Of a DNA stretch of 64,000 bases, positions 11,033 to 23,400 are shown piece by piece. The notes under the pieces are model-generated. The model did no database searches, was not told the origin of the DNA, and was given only the letters and a program-made list of their open reading frames with translations. The stretch spans positions 15,283,501 through 15,347,500 of the forward strand of contig CM076144.1 of NCBI GenBank assembly GCA_038025085.1. The letters are read 5' to 3'. Position 1 is the first letter of the stretch. Every line of letters starts with the position of its first letter. Both the position numbers and the translations under genes were made by a program. The DNA comes from Tetragonia tetragonoides. Taxonomy: Eukaryota; Streptophyta; Magnoliopsida; Caryophyllales; Aizoaceae.

Positions 11033-14000
11033 ATGGCTCCTAAACTTAGAGGAGGTAGGAAAAGGAAGGGGCAAGACATTGTTGCTCATGAGGCCCCGAA
11101 TGTTTTCACTCGGGTCTTTGTTTCCGATATACTCCATCACCAGGTGGGCGAGAACCGGTTGGTCCAGGACGAGTTCACTCGTAGTGATTTTCATCCTACC
11201 GATCGTTGGGAGCCCAGCGATCTAGTTTTCAAGAAGAAGGAGCATTTGGTTACCGTTGGTACCAAATGTCGGGTATGTCATTTTTTTTTTATTCTTGCTC
11301 TTTTACACTTAGAAAATCATGTGTCGGCGAACATAAAATTTCTAGGTTGAGAGCTGTAGTGTAGTTAAATGTGGAAAAACCAACTTGTGTGAAGTTGTTT
11401 TTCTGGTTAATTTGCGAATTCCCGTAGGATTCTTGTATTTATATGCATGTGAAGAATGAATTTATGTGAAATTCATCTATAATTTGTGGAAAATAAATTT
11501 GCATGAAATTTATTCTCGTTGCAATTATATATTTCTGTGAAAAATAAACTTGAATGAAGTTTACTTTTACTGTGGCGGTAAATGGTTTTTCGAGTATACT
11601 TGTGGAAAATAAATTTGTGTGAAATTTACTCTCTTTAAAATTTATTCTCTTCATGTTGGCTTAGCTAAAATGCTAAATTTTACGATTTGTAAAAATTTAG
11701 GACTAAACCGGAGATTGGTAGTTGTTACTAGGATCACCTAGCTAATTGTCTTTTGCAATTATTTGTGTTGTTTTAGGATGTCGACACGGCCATGCGGGGT
11801 TACGGTAGCCTCTCGGGTATCGAGAAAGCCCGTAGGTACGTGACTTCTTCGGTGGACGCCATTGTGGCACGTTGTGGCTTCGGTCACTTTATAGCGTATA
11901 TGGCTTCTGCCGAGCGCTCCGATCGCCTATTGGTTAGAGGCCTTGCGGAGCGGTACTGGGATACTACTAGTACCTTTCATTTTCCTATAGGTGAGATCAT
12001 GATCACCTCTTTCGAGTTCGGTCTCATTTCCGGGCTCCCTTGCACCGGTACTCCTGTTACTTATGGAGATGTGAGCCGGGAGGTGATGGTGGAGATGTTT
12101 GGTCTTTTTGGGACCAGCTGGGATGGTAGGGAGTATGGTCGAACCGACGTCATGGTCCAGTTTTTGACCAACCCGAGGAAGCTGAAGAAGATCTCAGCGG
12201 AGCAGCACGCCCGCCTTTTCTTGGCCCTTGTGCTAGCTTGTTCCGTCTTTTCGGATAAAGCTAGTAGGTATCATGTTCGCTATTTCCCGTGCTTGCGGGA
12301 TTTGGATAGAGTTGCGAAGTACAACTGATGTCTTCCCGCATACTCTTGTCTTCTACGGTGTTTGAGGCAGTCTAGTCGCCTCAGTGGAGAGGAAGGCGCA
12401 TCTCGCGTCTCCTTAGTCGGTTATTGGAAGGTCATAGAGGTAATTTCCTTTTACCCTTCTTGTACTTTGTGTTTCGGCTCTTTATTAATAACTGGTGCCT
12501 AATCCATGTACTTTGCATGTCTTAGATTAGGTTTTATGAGTATTTCCCCGACCTTGCCCCTCTCCTCGAGACAGGGGATTTGTCCTTTCCAGGGATGCAG
12601 ACCTGGAGGGGACGGATTTCTTGCCCATTTACTACACTGCACGCCCTTAGGGAGGCGATATATCCCTTGACCGCTCAAGATGTAAGCAATTTTCCTTTGT
12701 GCTTCTTTGGTTCTTTTATCCTTTTGTATGCTTATTCTTACTTTTGTAGGTCGACTGGTTCCCTTGGACAGATTATCTACCGGGCCTCTCGGATAGATTC
12801 TTGGGTGCTCGAGTGTATGACCAGAGGAGGATCCTCATTGAGGATCCTTTCGGTTTTGAGTGGTTCTTGGGGGAGAGACTTATTAGGCAGACTTTCCCCG
12901 ACCTTCCGGCTCCGAGGGTCCCTTTGGATCCTCCAGATTCTATGCTTTATGTTCGTCACCTTACCGTGGAGCAGGTGAGGGCGGCCACCGTTGGGGCGAA
13001 TGCCCTCGAGTATTTGCTTCCAGCTGATCCTGAGGTGGATCTTATGGTGGCTTATACTGATTTTGTTGAGGTACAGTTATGCCCCAACTTCTCTACCGAT
13101 CCGGTAAGTAATGTGCTTTTGTTTCTTAACTTCATTCGGAAATTTAGAAATGTGTCTGACATTCTTTAATCTTTGCAGAGTGCTTCGAGCTCTTCGGCTG
13201 TTTCTGCTCCGCGTCCTACTCCGCCTACTTTGTCGGTGAGTTATACCAGAGCGGACGGGTCTCCTCAGGTTATACAGGTTCCTGAGTTTCGTGGCCCAGA
13301 TGAGGAGGTTGAGGGATTGCCTCTACCTGCTGGCTGCAGGGGGGTAAGTGAGAATTCATTGTTATTTCCAATGTTTTCTTTGTATTTATGCTGATTCTTT
13401 TTCTTATGTGCACAGTTGGATGCTGCGGAGGCGCGGAAGGTTTTTAGAGGTATGCATGCCCTTAAGAGCCTGATTTCTAAATTCATGTCTCGGAGTGTGT
13501 GCACGAGCTGTCGGTCCGAAGTCTGAGAGGTATGCTCATTCTAAGTAGTAATGCTTGATTTAAACTTTTGGTAGCTTTTCTGACCTTGAGCTTATTTTCG
13601 CAGCTTGTTCCTGTGGTAAGGCCTCCTAGGCCTTCAGTCGTTCGTACTCCAGAGTTGGTGTCTACACCACAGCACCCTCCTCCCAGACAGGAGAGTGTGG
13701 AGGTGCGTCAGGGGGCGCCTCGGGCTAGAGTGGATACGGGGAGCTCGCTCCAAGTGCTTTCTCTTCCGCAGTGGCCTGCACCGCCTCCCTACATGGGGTA
13801 TCCGGGCTATCATATGCCCATGTATCCTCTACTCCCTCCGAGGGGTTCTTGGAGTCAGGAGAGTACGGGGTACGGCGGTTATCCTGGCATGTCGGAGCCA
13901 CCCCGTCATTCATTGGATCCCGCTTACTTAGCGGGTTCATTATTTGCTTTCGACCCTAGAGCTTGGGCGATGTCTCAGCCTGGTCCTTCAGGTGCTTCAC

Positions 14001-14074
14001 CATCGAGTGGACCCGGAGAGTCGTCTCAGGCGGGTCCGAGTACTGGCGAAGATGGCCAGTGGTATTTGTTGTAG
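11033..14074 (+). pseudogene. aORF2 (inner copy): antisense seven-exon plant mobile domain gene
   Basis: Gene running against gag-pol. Exons: 11033-11272, 11777-12439, 12526-12681, 12750-13103, 13179-13343, 13416-13529, 13604-14074. All introns are GT-AG and phase 0, together about 720 codons. Exon 1 is basic (KLRGGRKRKG). Exon 2 has the PMD signature: TSTFHFPIGEIMITSFEFGLISGLP matches the family's TFHLP.GE.T.TLEDV..L.GLP. Exon 3 has FYEYFPDLAP and TWRGR. Exon 7 is Pro/Gly/Ser-rich. PMD proteins such as Arabidopsis MAIN and MAIL1 act in the nucleus in transposon silencing and gene expression, and many PMDs are carried by transposons. Two stops break the frame: TGA at 12326-12328 (TGG in outer copy) and TGA in exon 6 (CGA in outer copy). 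The start ATG is shared by both copies. Confidence 0.85.
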
Positions 14075-14530
14075 TGCATTTCGAACTTTTGGGCTTGTAT
14101 TAAACCTGCTACAAATTATTGCATTTTTATTCACGCACAAACATATCACACAAATGCCCATATGTGAACTTCAATCAATTAGTTTCCAAATGGGAAATCA
14201 CAAATCACGACATTCGGGAATTTAGGATTCCCGATAATTCAGCACATTTGGGGTACCCCTTCCCCTAAATTAAAGTAAAGAAAACTAAAAATAGAAAAAA
14301 GGTAATTAAAGGGAAAAATATTAATAAAGGAAATCAGAAAATAAAAGGAATAAATGTGGAACTTGATAATCAAAATAAAAAGAAGGAAAGAAAATAAAAA
14401 TAGAAAAGTGGCAAGAGCCAAAATTAAGGTAAGGAAAATATAAGGGGAGTCTTTCAAAATCTATCCAAGTGGGAATTAGGAAGGTAGAGCTCTGTCCAGC
14501 GTGGGGTCGGTTAAACCGAGGTCTCTCGCG
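14075..14530. other. Spacer downstream of inner aORF2
   Basis: No gene. A/G-rich on the plus strand from about 14265 to 14450. Mirrors 5541-5958. Confidence 0.5.
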
Positions 14531-14892
14531 AAAAGGGTATGCCAGGCGCTTATATATACAGGATGACCGCTAGAACTCCTAGCGGTTGTGCTAGAGCTCT
14601 AGCGGCTGCCGCGTGGACAAGCGGCTATGCCGCTTGGCTTGCGGTTTGGCCGCTTGTCCTAGCGGTCAAGCCGCTTGCTGGAGCGGTTTGGCCACTTGTC
14701 CTAGCGGCTAACTTGGACTAGTTCCAAGGCCGTCTGCCCTTTTTTCGTCGGTTGTCTGAATTTCCTTAAATTTTCGACGAGGATCAAACCGTAGCCTCTA
14801 TATAGTTGGGTTCCTTTCCCTTCTCTTCTAACCACTTACTTCAAGCCCCTAGAGAGAGAAAAACGTTGAGAGAAAAATCCTTAATCTTAACA
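14531..14892 (+). promoter_or_regulatory. Putative promoter and 5' UTR of inner aORF1, U3-like
   Basis: Contains ATGCCAGGCGCTTAT at 14539-14553, palindromes of the type GCGGTTTGGCCGC at about 14570-14710, and TCTATATAG at about 14798-14805, then a leader to the ATG at 14893. The element's own LTR has the same 15-mer at 49993-50007, the same kind of palindromes, and CTATATAAAC at 50241. Motif-to-TATA distances are close (about 258 and 248 bp). Confidence 0.6.
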
Positions 14893-16426
14893 ATGGTGAA
14901 CGTTGATGATGTTTTTGATGCTTGTTTAGCTTTCATGACTGTAGAGGAGAGGTTAGAGCTCACCCCTTTTCACCTCAATGCCTTCTTTCACCTTAAACAA
15001 GTCAAGAATCTATGGGACTTCCTTCATGCTTTGGTCGAGTTTTGGGACCCGAAATTCCATGTCTTCCGTTTCGGTGCTCAGGACATGTGCCCCTTGGTGG
15101 AGGAATTCTCCGACATAATTGGCTTTGCAACCGAAAGTTCTCCTGCCGTTCCCTACTTGATGAATGCTTTCATGGGTGATTTCCAAAGGTACCTTGGATT
15201 GTCTCCCCGTCAAGCAGGTCAAGTGCTTCATGGTGAGGATGTTGACCTTGCCAAGCGTGTGACTTTCTTCACTTCCAAGGCCCAAGGTGCGATGGACATG
15301 AGGTACAAGAAGCGTGCCTTTGTATTTTGCCTCCTCCATCGTTATTTGTTAGTTGGTGGTAATGAAAAGAAGCTTACCATCAATAGGGGCAAAGCTTGCC
15401 TTCTTAGGGTGACCGAACAAATACAATGGGATAGCTCTCCTATGCACTTGGTTGTGGGAGAGACAATCCTTGCTTTGGATAGGCTCAAGAGCAATCCTTA
15501 AGAGTCCTTCACCGGGAGCCCTTTACTCCTTCAAGTAAGTATTGTGATAAAGTCTTAGTCTTTGTGGATTTAACTTTATTGGGTGAAATTCTCATCTTGT
15601 ATTGACTTGAATTTTTATTTTTGTTGTTTTTGTGTAGATATGGCTCCAAGAGAGGCTTCACTTGCTTGAGGCTCCAATAGATACTAGGAAGTTCCTCCCT
15701 AAACATTTTCCGGCGAGGCGTCGAAAGTTCTCCGAGTCCTCTCGGGAGGAGTGGATAGCCTATCTCTATTCCCACATCCAAACGGCTTGGTTCATCCCGT
15801 GGTGGCGTACCACCAAGATCATAGGGTGTAGTGAGAACGTGCCTTTTACTAGGATTGTTGGTTTGTATACCTTGACGTTCTTCTTGCCGAACTGCCTCCT
15901 CCGCCAATACGGCTTAAGGCAAAGGATCCCGAACGTGATTTGTGAACCTCCTTGTCAAAGGCCCTTAACATCCTCCTTGGTGTCTAATTGGGAACGGCAC
16001 TGGAACCGTCGCCAAGTGTGGACTAAGCCGGTCTACCCGTACTTTAACGGGTTGTCTAGCTTTTACGATGAGTGGATTTGCAGCGGTGACCATCAAGTCA
16101 ACCAAAGGCTCCTAGAGAAAGAAAATGAGTTGTTCAAAACCTGCAAATATGATGAGCCAAACGGTATAAGGATCACTCCAATGGATAGGCCCGCTAAACC
16201 TTCCAAAGCCCAAGCCAAGGGTAAGGAAAAGGGTAAGGCAAAGGCCCAATCCAAAAAAAGGAAGAATCCGGCCCATTCGGCCAAGCAAGTAATTCCAAGT
16301 GGGCCCAACGATCACGAGGCCTCTTCTAGCTATGGTAGGGAAAGGTGGGCTCCAAAAGAACGCATGGAACTTGATGAGCCAAACGAACCCGTCCAAGAGC
16401 CCGAAGTCAAAGACAAAGAGGAGTAG
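14893..16426 (+). CDS. aORF1 (inner copy): antisense DUF7745-like protein, two exons
   Basis: Exon 1 is 14893-15534 (214 codons) and exon 2 is 15638-16426, joined by a GTAAGT...TGTGTAG intron in phase 0. FWDPKFHVFRFG...CPLVEEFSDIIGF is the DUF7745 hallmark. Exon 2 is rich in Arg/Trp (WFIPWWRTTK, NWERHWNRRQVW) and ends in a Lys/Ala-rich tail (GKEKGKAKAQSKKRK) followed by an acidic end. Exon 1 has a TAA at 15499-15501 where the outer copy has GAA, so the full protein is probably not made. It also lacks seven codons (in frame) present in the outer copy near 15364. It is preceded by a U3-like promoter. Function is unknown; nuclear location is inferred from the basic tail. Confidence 0.75.
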
Positions 16427-16872
16427 TCCACCTCTAATTGTCTAGCAAGTCTTGTCTTTTGCTTAGTAGTATAATTCAAATAACGGGTTTGCATGCTCAA
16501 GTAGATGTAGTTTAGAATTGCCCTTTTATTTACTTATTATTATTATGTTGTTTTTTTTTTATTATTATTTTTCGCACTTTATATATTTTTTTTATATTAG
16601 AGCATGTAATGGACTTTAGCCATATTAGTGAAAGACTTGCTTATTTTTGCATTAATCGAATGGATCAAAACTCTCTTTAGAGATTAATTTTGTTAAAGTG
16701 GTCGGGCCCAAGTTATATGGGTTACCTACAAATCCATGCGGAATCAGGCCAATGTAGTTTGTAAAACCAAATCTCGTTTTTTTTTTTTTTCGGTCGTGGG
16801 TCCCACATGGACGAGTTGACCGATTTTGACTTGGATTTGGTGCCTTAGTGGGCTCTCTCAAAGATTTAACAT
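16427..16872. other. Spacer between inner aORF1 and pol 3' end
   Basis: No gene. T-runs near 16549-16592 and 16780-16791. Homologous in reverse to 3164-3601. The 3' ends of pol and aORF1 converge here. Confidence 0.6.
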
Positions 16873-17014
16873 TTATGCATAGAACCGTTTTAGTTGGTCC
16901 ATATTTGTGAGTTGGGTGAACTCGTTGCCGTCTAAGTCCATTAGCTTTACTGCTCCACCGGATAATATTGCCTTAATAAGGTATGGACCGGCCCAATTAG
17001 GCTTGAACTTTATA
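16873..17014 (-). pseudogene. Inner pol: C-terminal end of integrase, cut off by CACTA1
   Basis: Minus-strand continuation of the inner integrase after the CACTA1 insertion, ending at TAA (16875-16873). It matches the last codons of outer pol (3015-3163). The flank at 17011-17014 reads TATA before the CACTA end. The other side resumes at 33539. Confidence 0.85.
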
Positions 17015-17400
17015 CACTACTACAAAAAACGCATATTGCAACGCTCCAGAAACGTTGTATTATCATCAAAAAGTGCTGCAACAATCTAAATACAACGTTT
17101 ATGGGAGTGCTGCCTTAGCTCGCGTTGCATTAGCTTAGTGCAACGTTTTAGCTTCAATAAGCAACACTTACAAAAAGCGATGCTATCGTCAGGAAGATGC
17201 AGCGTTTTTTTCCTGAATCAAATGCAATGTTTTGCTCTAATACATGCGACGCTTTTCATTATTTCAAACAGACAAAGAGCAACATTTTGTTTATTCAAAT
17301 GCAACGTTTTCAATTGTTTTTCCGCCAATTTATCTGCAGCACTTTGAGTATTAAATGCAACAATAATAGATCTTTTCTCTCAAACAAATAACATTTTTAT
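17015..17400. repeat. CACTA1 left terminal and subterminal repeats
   Basis: Starts CACTACTACAAAAAA, followed by about ten degenerate GCAACGTT, GCAACACTT or AAGTGCTGC motifs in both orientations. Such arrays bind TnpA-like proteins in known CACTA elements. Confidence 0.8.
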
Positions 17401-18262
17401 AATTTATAAAGTAGTCAAAAAATTAACAACCAGTAATTTCACTGTCAATCCATATATTTCTCTGATAAAGCAATGTCATAACCACTGAAATATCCATGTC
17501 ATTCATTACAAGACCATCATTCACTAAGCTAACATCAAAACTAAATCTGTTTCCAAAAGAGTGTTGCTTCCATGCTTAAAGCACACATCATAAATACAAG
17601 TTGTCCAAAAAAAATTCGTCATGATTCAGCCAATTTTTGTACACCTTCAACAACCACTTCACAAAATGTAACCTACAGTGACAAAACATGAACATGATCA
17701 GCATGCAAAAACATCATTTTATCAACCAATAAGAATAACAAAAATCCAATTGGTTATAGAATAACAATTTAACACACTATATACAGAAACCCAACCTAAA
17801 CAAAAGTCTTAGGAGTTGTAAAAACAAGAAATGTAAAAATAAGAAATAAATAAACAAGTCAAGTCGAAAATTCGGCAGAGTTTCGTTTGTAAATTGGTTT
17901 CCCAAGTTATCGACTTATATATATAACCTGCATTAAACATAATCACAAGATTCACAACCCACAACAATTCCAAACATTGGCCAACTCAAAACATGATACC
18001 AAAATAATGGCAAAAACATTTGCTTCTGATTCTCTTTCAAATAGAAAGTGATACTGTCATTCATGATTGATAAGCATAAGGGAAGGAGGCCAGCTGCTAT
18101 TGTCACAAAAGCAGCTTTCAATGCTGTCTTTCATCTCCGGCAGCACGTGCAATATTGACTTCCAGGGAACAAAGAAAAAAGAAAAAAGAAAAAAGAAAAA
18201 AAAAAGATACATGAATTAGAACCAATGCAATACGTACCTTGACCGTGTTTTACAACCATAAC
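17401..18262. other. CACTA1 internal AT-rich non-coding region
   Basis: Between the subterminal repeats and the 3' end of the Transposase_24 gene; probably its 3' UTR. A (GAAAAAA)n-like purine run lies at about 18169-18204. No gene seen. Confidence 0.5.
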
Positions 18263-20371
18263 TCATGTTAAGAGATTTTTAGCAACATCAAGTGGAAGCT
18301 TAGATATCAACTTTCGCATTATATCCTCAGCCATTGCCTCCTGCTGATTGTCAAAATCTTTTCTCATGTTTTCTAGCTCAGCCATTTTTCTTTCATGTTC
18401 AGCTTCCAGTTCTGCCTTCTTTTTGTCATAGTCAGCTTGAAGCTCCTGTCGCATATCAAGTATTTGGGTTTTCTCGACCTCAATATCAGCTCTAACCGAT
18501 TTCAGAAACTCATCTGGCAACACATACGATGTCTCACAGGATCCAGAAGCTTTTTTCAGCACCTTGTTACTCACACCCTTGACGTAAAGTCTACGACGAC
18601 CACCATACTCTTTCTGCATAACAGCTAAATAAGGATATATGGGACCGTTCCCATCTTCAGGAGGCTTATAATTCTTCATAGCTTCCTACATTTGGGAGAG
18701 AAAAAATCCATAAGATTTTTTTACATGTTTGAAACTTAATGATACGATTATTAAGATAGCCCCCTTATGAATATCAACTTACAATCTTATTTGCTGTATC
18801 ATTATATGGATCAACATACACATTACCCTCTTTCCTTTTACGAGTGCGCTCAAACATTTGTGTAAGAGTAGGTGGCTCCTTCTTTGGATCTTCACTTGTC
18901 TATTCAAATACAAAATATAAACATACTAAGAATTTTACATTAAAATGAAAATACATAAACAACCAAAAGCTAGTTTAATATTTATAATTATTGGCATGAA
19001 CATCTGAAGAGCCATTTCTTACCAATTCCTCGCGGATCCTAGCAAAACTTTTAGGACCAGCAGTGTGCATATTTTTTTGCGACTTACGGCGTGCCTTATT
19101 TTCTGCACAACGCTTCTGCACACACATATATGACCAGTGGTTTTGTACGTGCATGTTAGAGAGTGAAATCACTGTAATCAAGAAGTTGAATTCACCTAAA
19201 AATACCTTCTCATCTCTCTTGTTCCAGACTCCCAACAGCTTTAGGAAATCCTCATCAGGAATTCGTTTAGGTCGATTCTTCCATCTAGACTTATTATTGT
19301 TATATTTGTGGTAGTGATTTTTCTTAAATCGGCACTTGTAGGTCCTCCATGCAGTTCCAATAGCTTTCAACACCCAGTCTTTACCCTGCTCGGGTACAAT
19401 ATATTTCCTCTGCGATATAAATCTATGTTAGAGTAAATTTAAAAAGTAGACTTAATTAAAATGGAAACATTAAATAGATTACAAATGCACCAGAACAAAC
19501 TCCCACATCCTTTCTTTATTAGGTACGTAATGCCAAGACTTGTGAATCAATGGTGCATAATCGTAATCGCGAGCTATGGTGCCTAAAAATCGAGAAAGTT
19601 CACCAGCAACGTCATCTTCCTCTGTCATTGGTAGAGCTGTCAAAAGCTGACACGACAACACGACACGAACCGGACACGAATGTAGCGTGTTAGTGTTGAG
19701 AGGTTTCGACCCGTTTAATTATATGGGTTGACACGAGTAACACATTTAGTTAAATGAGTTAGGTTAAGGTTAAGATTTCCAACACGAAAGCAACCTGCTT
19801 ACGACCCGTTTAATTAGAATTGTCAAATTTAAGTTCAAATAATTTGTAACAAGTAAATAATGTAATAGAATCTCACCTATATTGAGCATTTTAATACTTT
19901 TAGGCTATTGAATGTACACTATATATGGTTAGAACTTTTAATTTAGGTAAATTTTTATGTTTTTTCTCATATTTCAATTAGTTTAAAATATAAGTAAAGA
20001 TAAATGGGTTAACAGGTCATTAAACAGGTAACACGATTATTAAACAGGTCAGGTGCAGGTCAAGGATTTTCGACACGATTAATAAATGGGTTAGGTTTGG
20101 GTCAAGACATTCTCGACACGTTTAACCTTGACACGAACACGAACACGACACGACCTGACCTATTTGACAGCTCTAGTCACTGGTCCAACAGGCTGCCCAT
20201 ACTTATTAAGAATAATGGGTTTATGCTTTTCCAAAGGTCGTTGATGCACAGAGTGCAACATGGTTGGTCCCCATTGTCTTCTTCCCAAAAGTAGCTACTT
20301 TCCAACACCCATTCATAAAAACAGTAACAACGAATAATAAACAATCTTATAACAAAAACTACCACTAGCAA
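18263..20371 (-). pseudogene. CACTA1 Transposase_24 (Ptta/En/Spm) domain, split by MITE
   Basis: Minus strand. The stretch upstream of the MITE reads HKPIILNKYGQPVGPV, and downstream it continues TEEDDVAGELSRFLGTIARD (19631-19479), the family's N..GQPVG....LS.FLG core. Next come WRTYKCRFKK and HTAGPKSFARIREEL (19373-18975), TLTQMFERTRKRKEGNVYVD (about 18900-18780) and a C-terminal LYVKGVSNKVLKK segment with a coiled coil (18679-18263), ending in a stop. These are the usual Transposase_24 segments, as separate exons. In CACTA elements this class is a DNA-binding accessory protein, not the DDE transposase. A hAT MITE lies at 19632-20175. Confidence 0.85.
19632..20175. mobile_element. hAT-type MITE, 544 bp, inside Transposase_24 exon
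   Basis: Inverted ends TAGAGCTGTCAAA at both termini, followed by GACACG-rich sequence. It is flanked by 8-bp duplications GTCATTGG (19624-19631) and GTCACTGG (20176-20183), one mismatch. The 8-bp TSD and TAGAG...-type TIR point to hAT. No coding capacity. Removing it and one TSD rejoins the Transposase_24 core in frame. Confidence 0.9.
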
Positions 20372-20419
20372 GCAAAAATCTTTGAAGTAGTAAACAGTTG
20401 CAGCAAGACATATTTATAC

Positions 20420-23400
20420 CTAATCATAATAGTTTTTGTTGTAAAAAAGATATGAAAATTTACTTTCTTCTTCTACTTCATTCCTTTCATTTTCCTCAGG
20501 TTGTGCATGTTCACTTTCTTCACCTTCTTTTTCTGCTTCATTCCTTTCAATTTCCTCAAGGCTTACAGGTTCATTCTCTTCACCTTCATCCTCAGTGGCT
20601 ACCAGTTCATTCAAATCCATACTTTCATCACCACTATCAACTTTAACCATTCCATTGGAGAAATTCTTAGCCCAAAGATCATCAATTTCTTTACTTAGTT
20701 CAAATTCTTTTGTTCAACCAGCATTTGACTCCAAGCCATCAATGTCAATATCTAATAAACAGTAAAATAAATTAATAGCCTCACAACATTAACATAAACT
20801 GACAAATTATTCAATGAAAGTTATGTATACCTTCACCTCTCCCAAACTCATCATGGTATTGTGGGGACTGGTTATCAACAAAAAGTTTACGCCTTATTGT
20901 GTCTTGTGCCTCCAAACGGAGAGTTGTTGACCTTTCTCTCCACATTTCCTTTTGGGGCTGTGATTGTTTCTTTTTAGCTAATAACAGCTCAACCATGCTC
21001 ATTGATGCCCTATCTTTATTAGGAACTGTGGGGCCAGATTCTCGGGTTTTCCTGGATTAGGACCCGGGAATCGTCGTGTTACATGCCAGAGGCACGTCTA
21101 ACGGAAATCGACCGATTGAAGAGGCCAATTGTCAAGGAATCATCATAAGGTTCGAAGTCGCCACCTTGTTATGGCCCGAACAAGGACGGGTTTTTACAAA
21201 AGAAGAGTCGTCACCTTGTTATGACCCAAACAAGGAAGGGTTTTTACAAAAGAAAGGGTTTTATAAACGATTTTAAAGAAAACCATTTAAGAAACCCAAA
21301 AGTTGACTCCATCGCGATAAGGCACGAAAGTTCTTTGACTGGTCTGCGAATCAGAGATCTTGGTTCGGGGTCTAGGTTAGAAGGTGCAAACGTCCTCGGA
21401 CCCGTCTCCTCCTCCGTACTGAGTACGGGCTCGTTACTAATACGTTGTATCCCATATGAAAGCTTTGAATTGAATTATGTAATGCCTTGAATGATAAAAG
21501 AAAAACACATATATGTACACATTTTCACTTAGCACACAGAAAAATCGATTTTGAACCGGTATATTCGTTTATGTATGGCGGGTTTGGATATTACAAATAC
21601 TGCACTACGTACTATTCATCGTAGGTCTTGAATCTACTCCTGGATCAAAACCCTTACGTAGTTCTGACCGGGGGATCCGGTTAGTAAGACTCCTTGAGTG
21701 CCACTAAGGCAGGTATGGATGTTCTTTCCCGTAAAGAGGGATATAATTGAGAAACTTATAGGATGACTCGCAACTTAGAGTTGAATTGATCCGAGGAACC
21801 CCCTACTCTCCTCGAAGAAGTAGGGAAAAGCTCAAATGGGATGATTAGCCTGCTCCTTCGAGGAGTTCAACCCAACAATATTTGGTAATATACGGGGATC
21901 AACCCAATTCTTAGCTTTGAGTATAAAGATTAGACTTCTCTGGGGAATAACATTCATTGGGGGTGAATAAATGGATGATTTATGTAGAATATGGATATGT
22001 GTTGGTGGGTAATGGCTTAAAGAAGTCTTTCTGATAGGATCCCCCGGGGTGGCCCGAAGCCAAATAAGAGGGGACGATCAATAATTAGCTTCTATTAGAT
22101 CATAGGTATTCCACTGGGAAAAATGGTTGTAACTGGGAAAATATGGATTCCACTGGGGAATGTGAATTTGTATGAAAGTGATTTGATGGGATGGTAGGTG
22201 GAACACCCATGATCGCGTATAAGTAAATTTCTGATTCTAACCTCGAATTTGGCCCCGGGTCGAATGTGTACATAAACGAATACACTGGTTTTAAAAAACG
22301 TTTCTAACATAATATACATCACACAAGTGAGAGAAGTTCTTTTTATTTTATTTTCCGAGTTGTATTATTAGGTGGAAGCATATGAATGCAAATAAAGAGG
22401 CCTCGGAATAAACAAATTACAAATCGAGTATTTACAATACAAATATAAAAAATGTCTAAAAATCCTAAAAAGGAGAAAAAGAATTGATCTTTATGTACAT
22501 GGCGCCTCCGGGGCTCGATCTTGATCTTATTCTTCAAAAGATGGAGTTATTCACAATGGATTGGTTCATTTACAAAAGAATTGATTTATTTACAAAAGAA
22601 TTGGTTATTTACACAAACGGTTGGAAAGAACCGACCTAGGATTAGTCCAAACGCGACTTCTTGACTCCAAATTTATTTTTATAATTAGTGAGACACACTA
22701 AAAGAATAAACTGGAGAGTTTCATATTTTTGTGGGTTCATTTGATAATTAAATGAAAATCGTTCATAGAATCGAACAAAACCGATTTTACAATAATCTTG
22801 ACAGAACTTCTAGAATTCATATCTCGGTCATAACTCAACCAAATCGAGTGCTTCAAAAGCCTAACTTGGTACATTTTACTTTATGTTTCCACTTTAAAAA
22901 TCTCAAGTCAAGACAGTTGACGATCGGTGAGTTATTCAGGATTTACGAGCTTCTGGAAGTCATTGGACAGACCATTGGTTTTTGATTTATTGGGAACTAT
23001 TTACAAGTGATCTAGGTCTAAAATTTACAGGAATTAGACTAGACTTGAAGGTGGACATGTACACAAAAGTTTATGAATTTTAGACAAGTCTAAGTCATTT
23101 AACGAAAATAAACAAAAGGCCTGTAAAAGAAAAGCCCTAATGTTCTAAACTAACCAATTGTCATTCATTTTGACAGAACCAAGCTCGGTTTGATTAATTC
23201 ATTAAAAATCGAAAACACATCCGAATGGAGTGATTCCAAAGCCTATATTGGTTCTTATTGAGTCTATTATCCAAATCAAAGTTAATCTTTCATTAAAGAG
23301 GTGCTAAACACCGCAGACTTTTCAGTTTAGTGAACGTTATCATTTCTGGACATATACTCGGTTGGTTAATTTTAGAATTAAATCTACTTCGTTAAACTTG

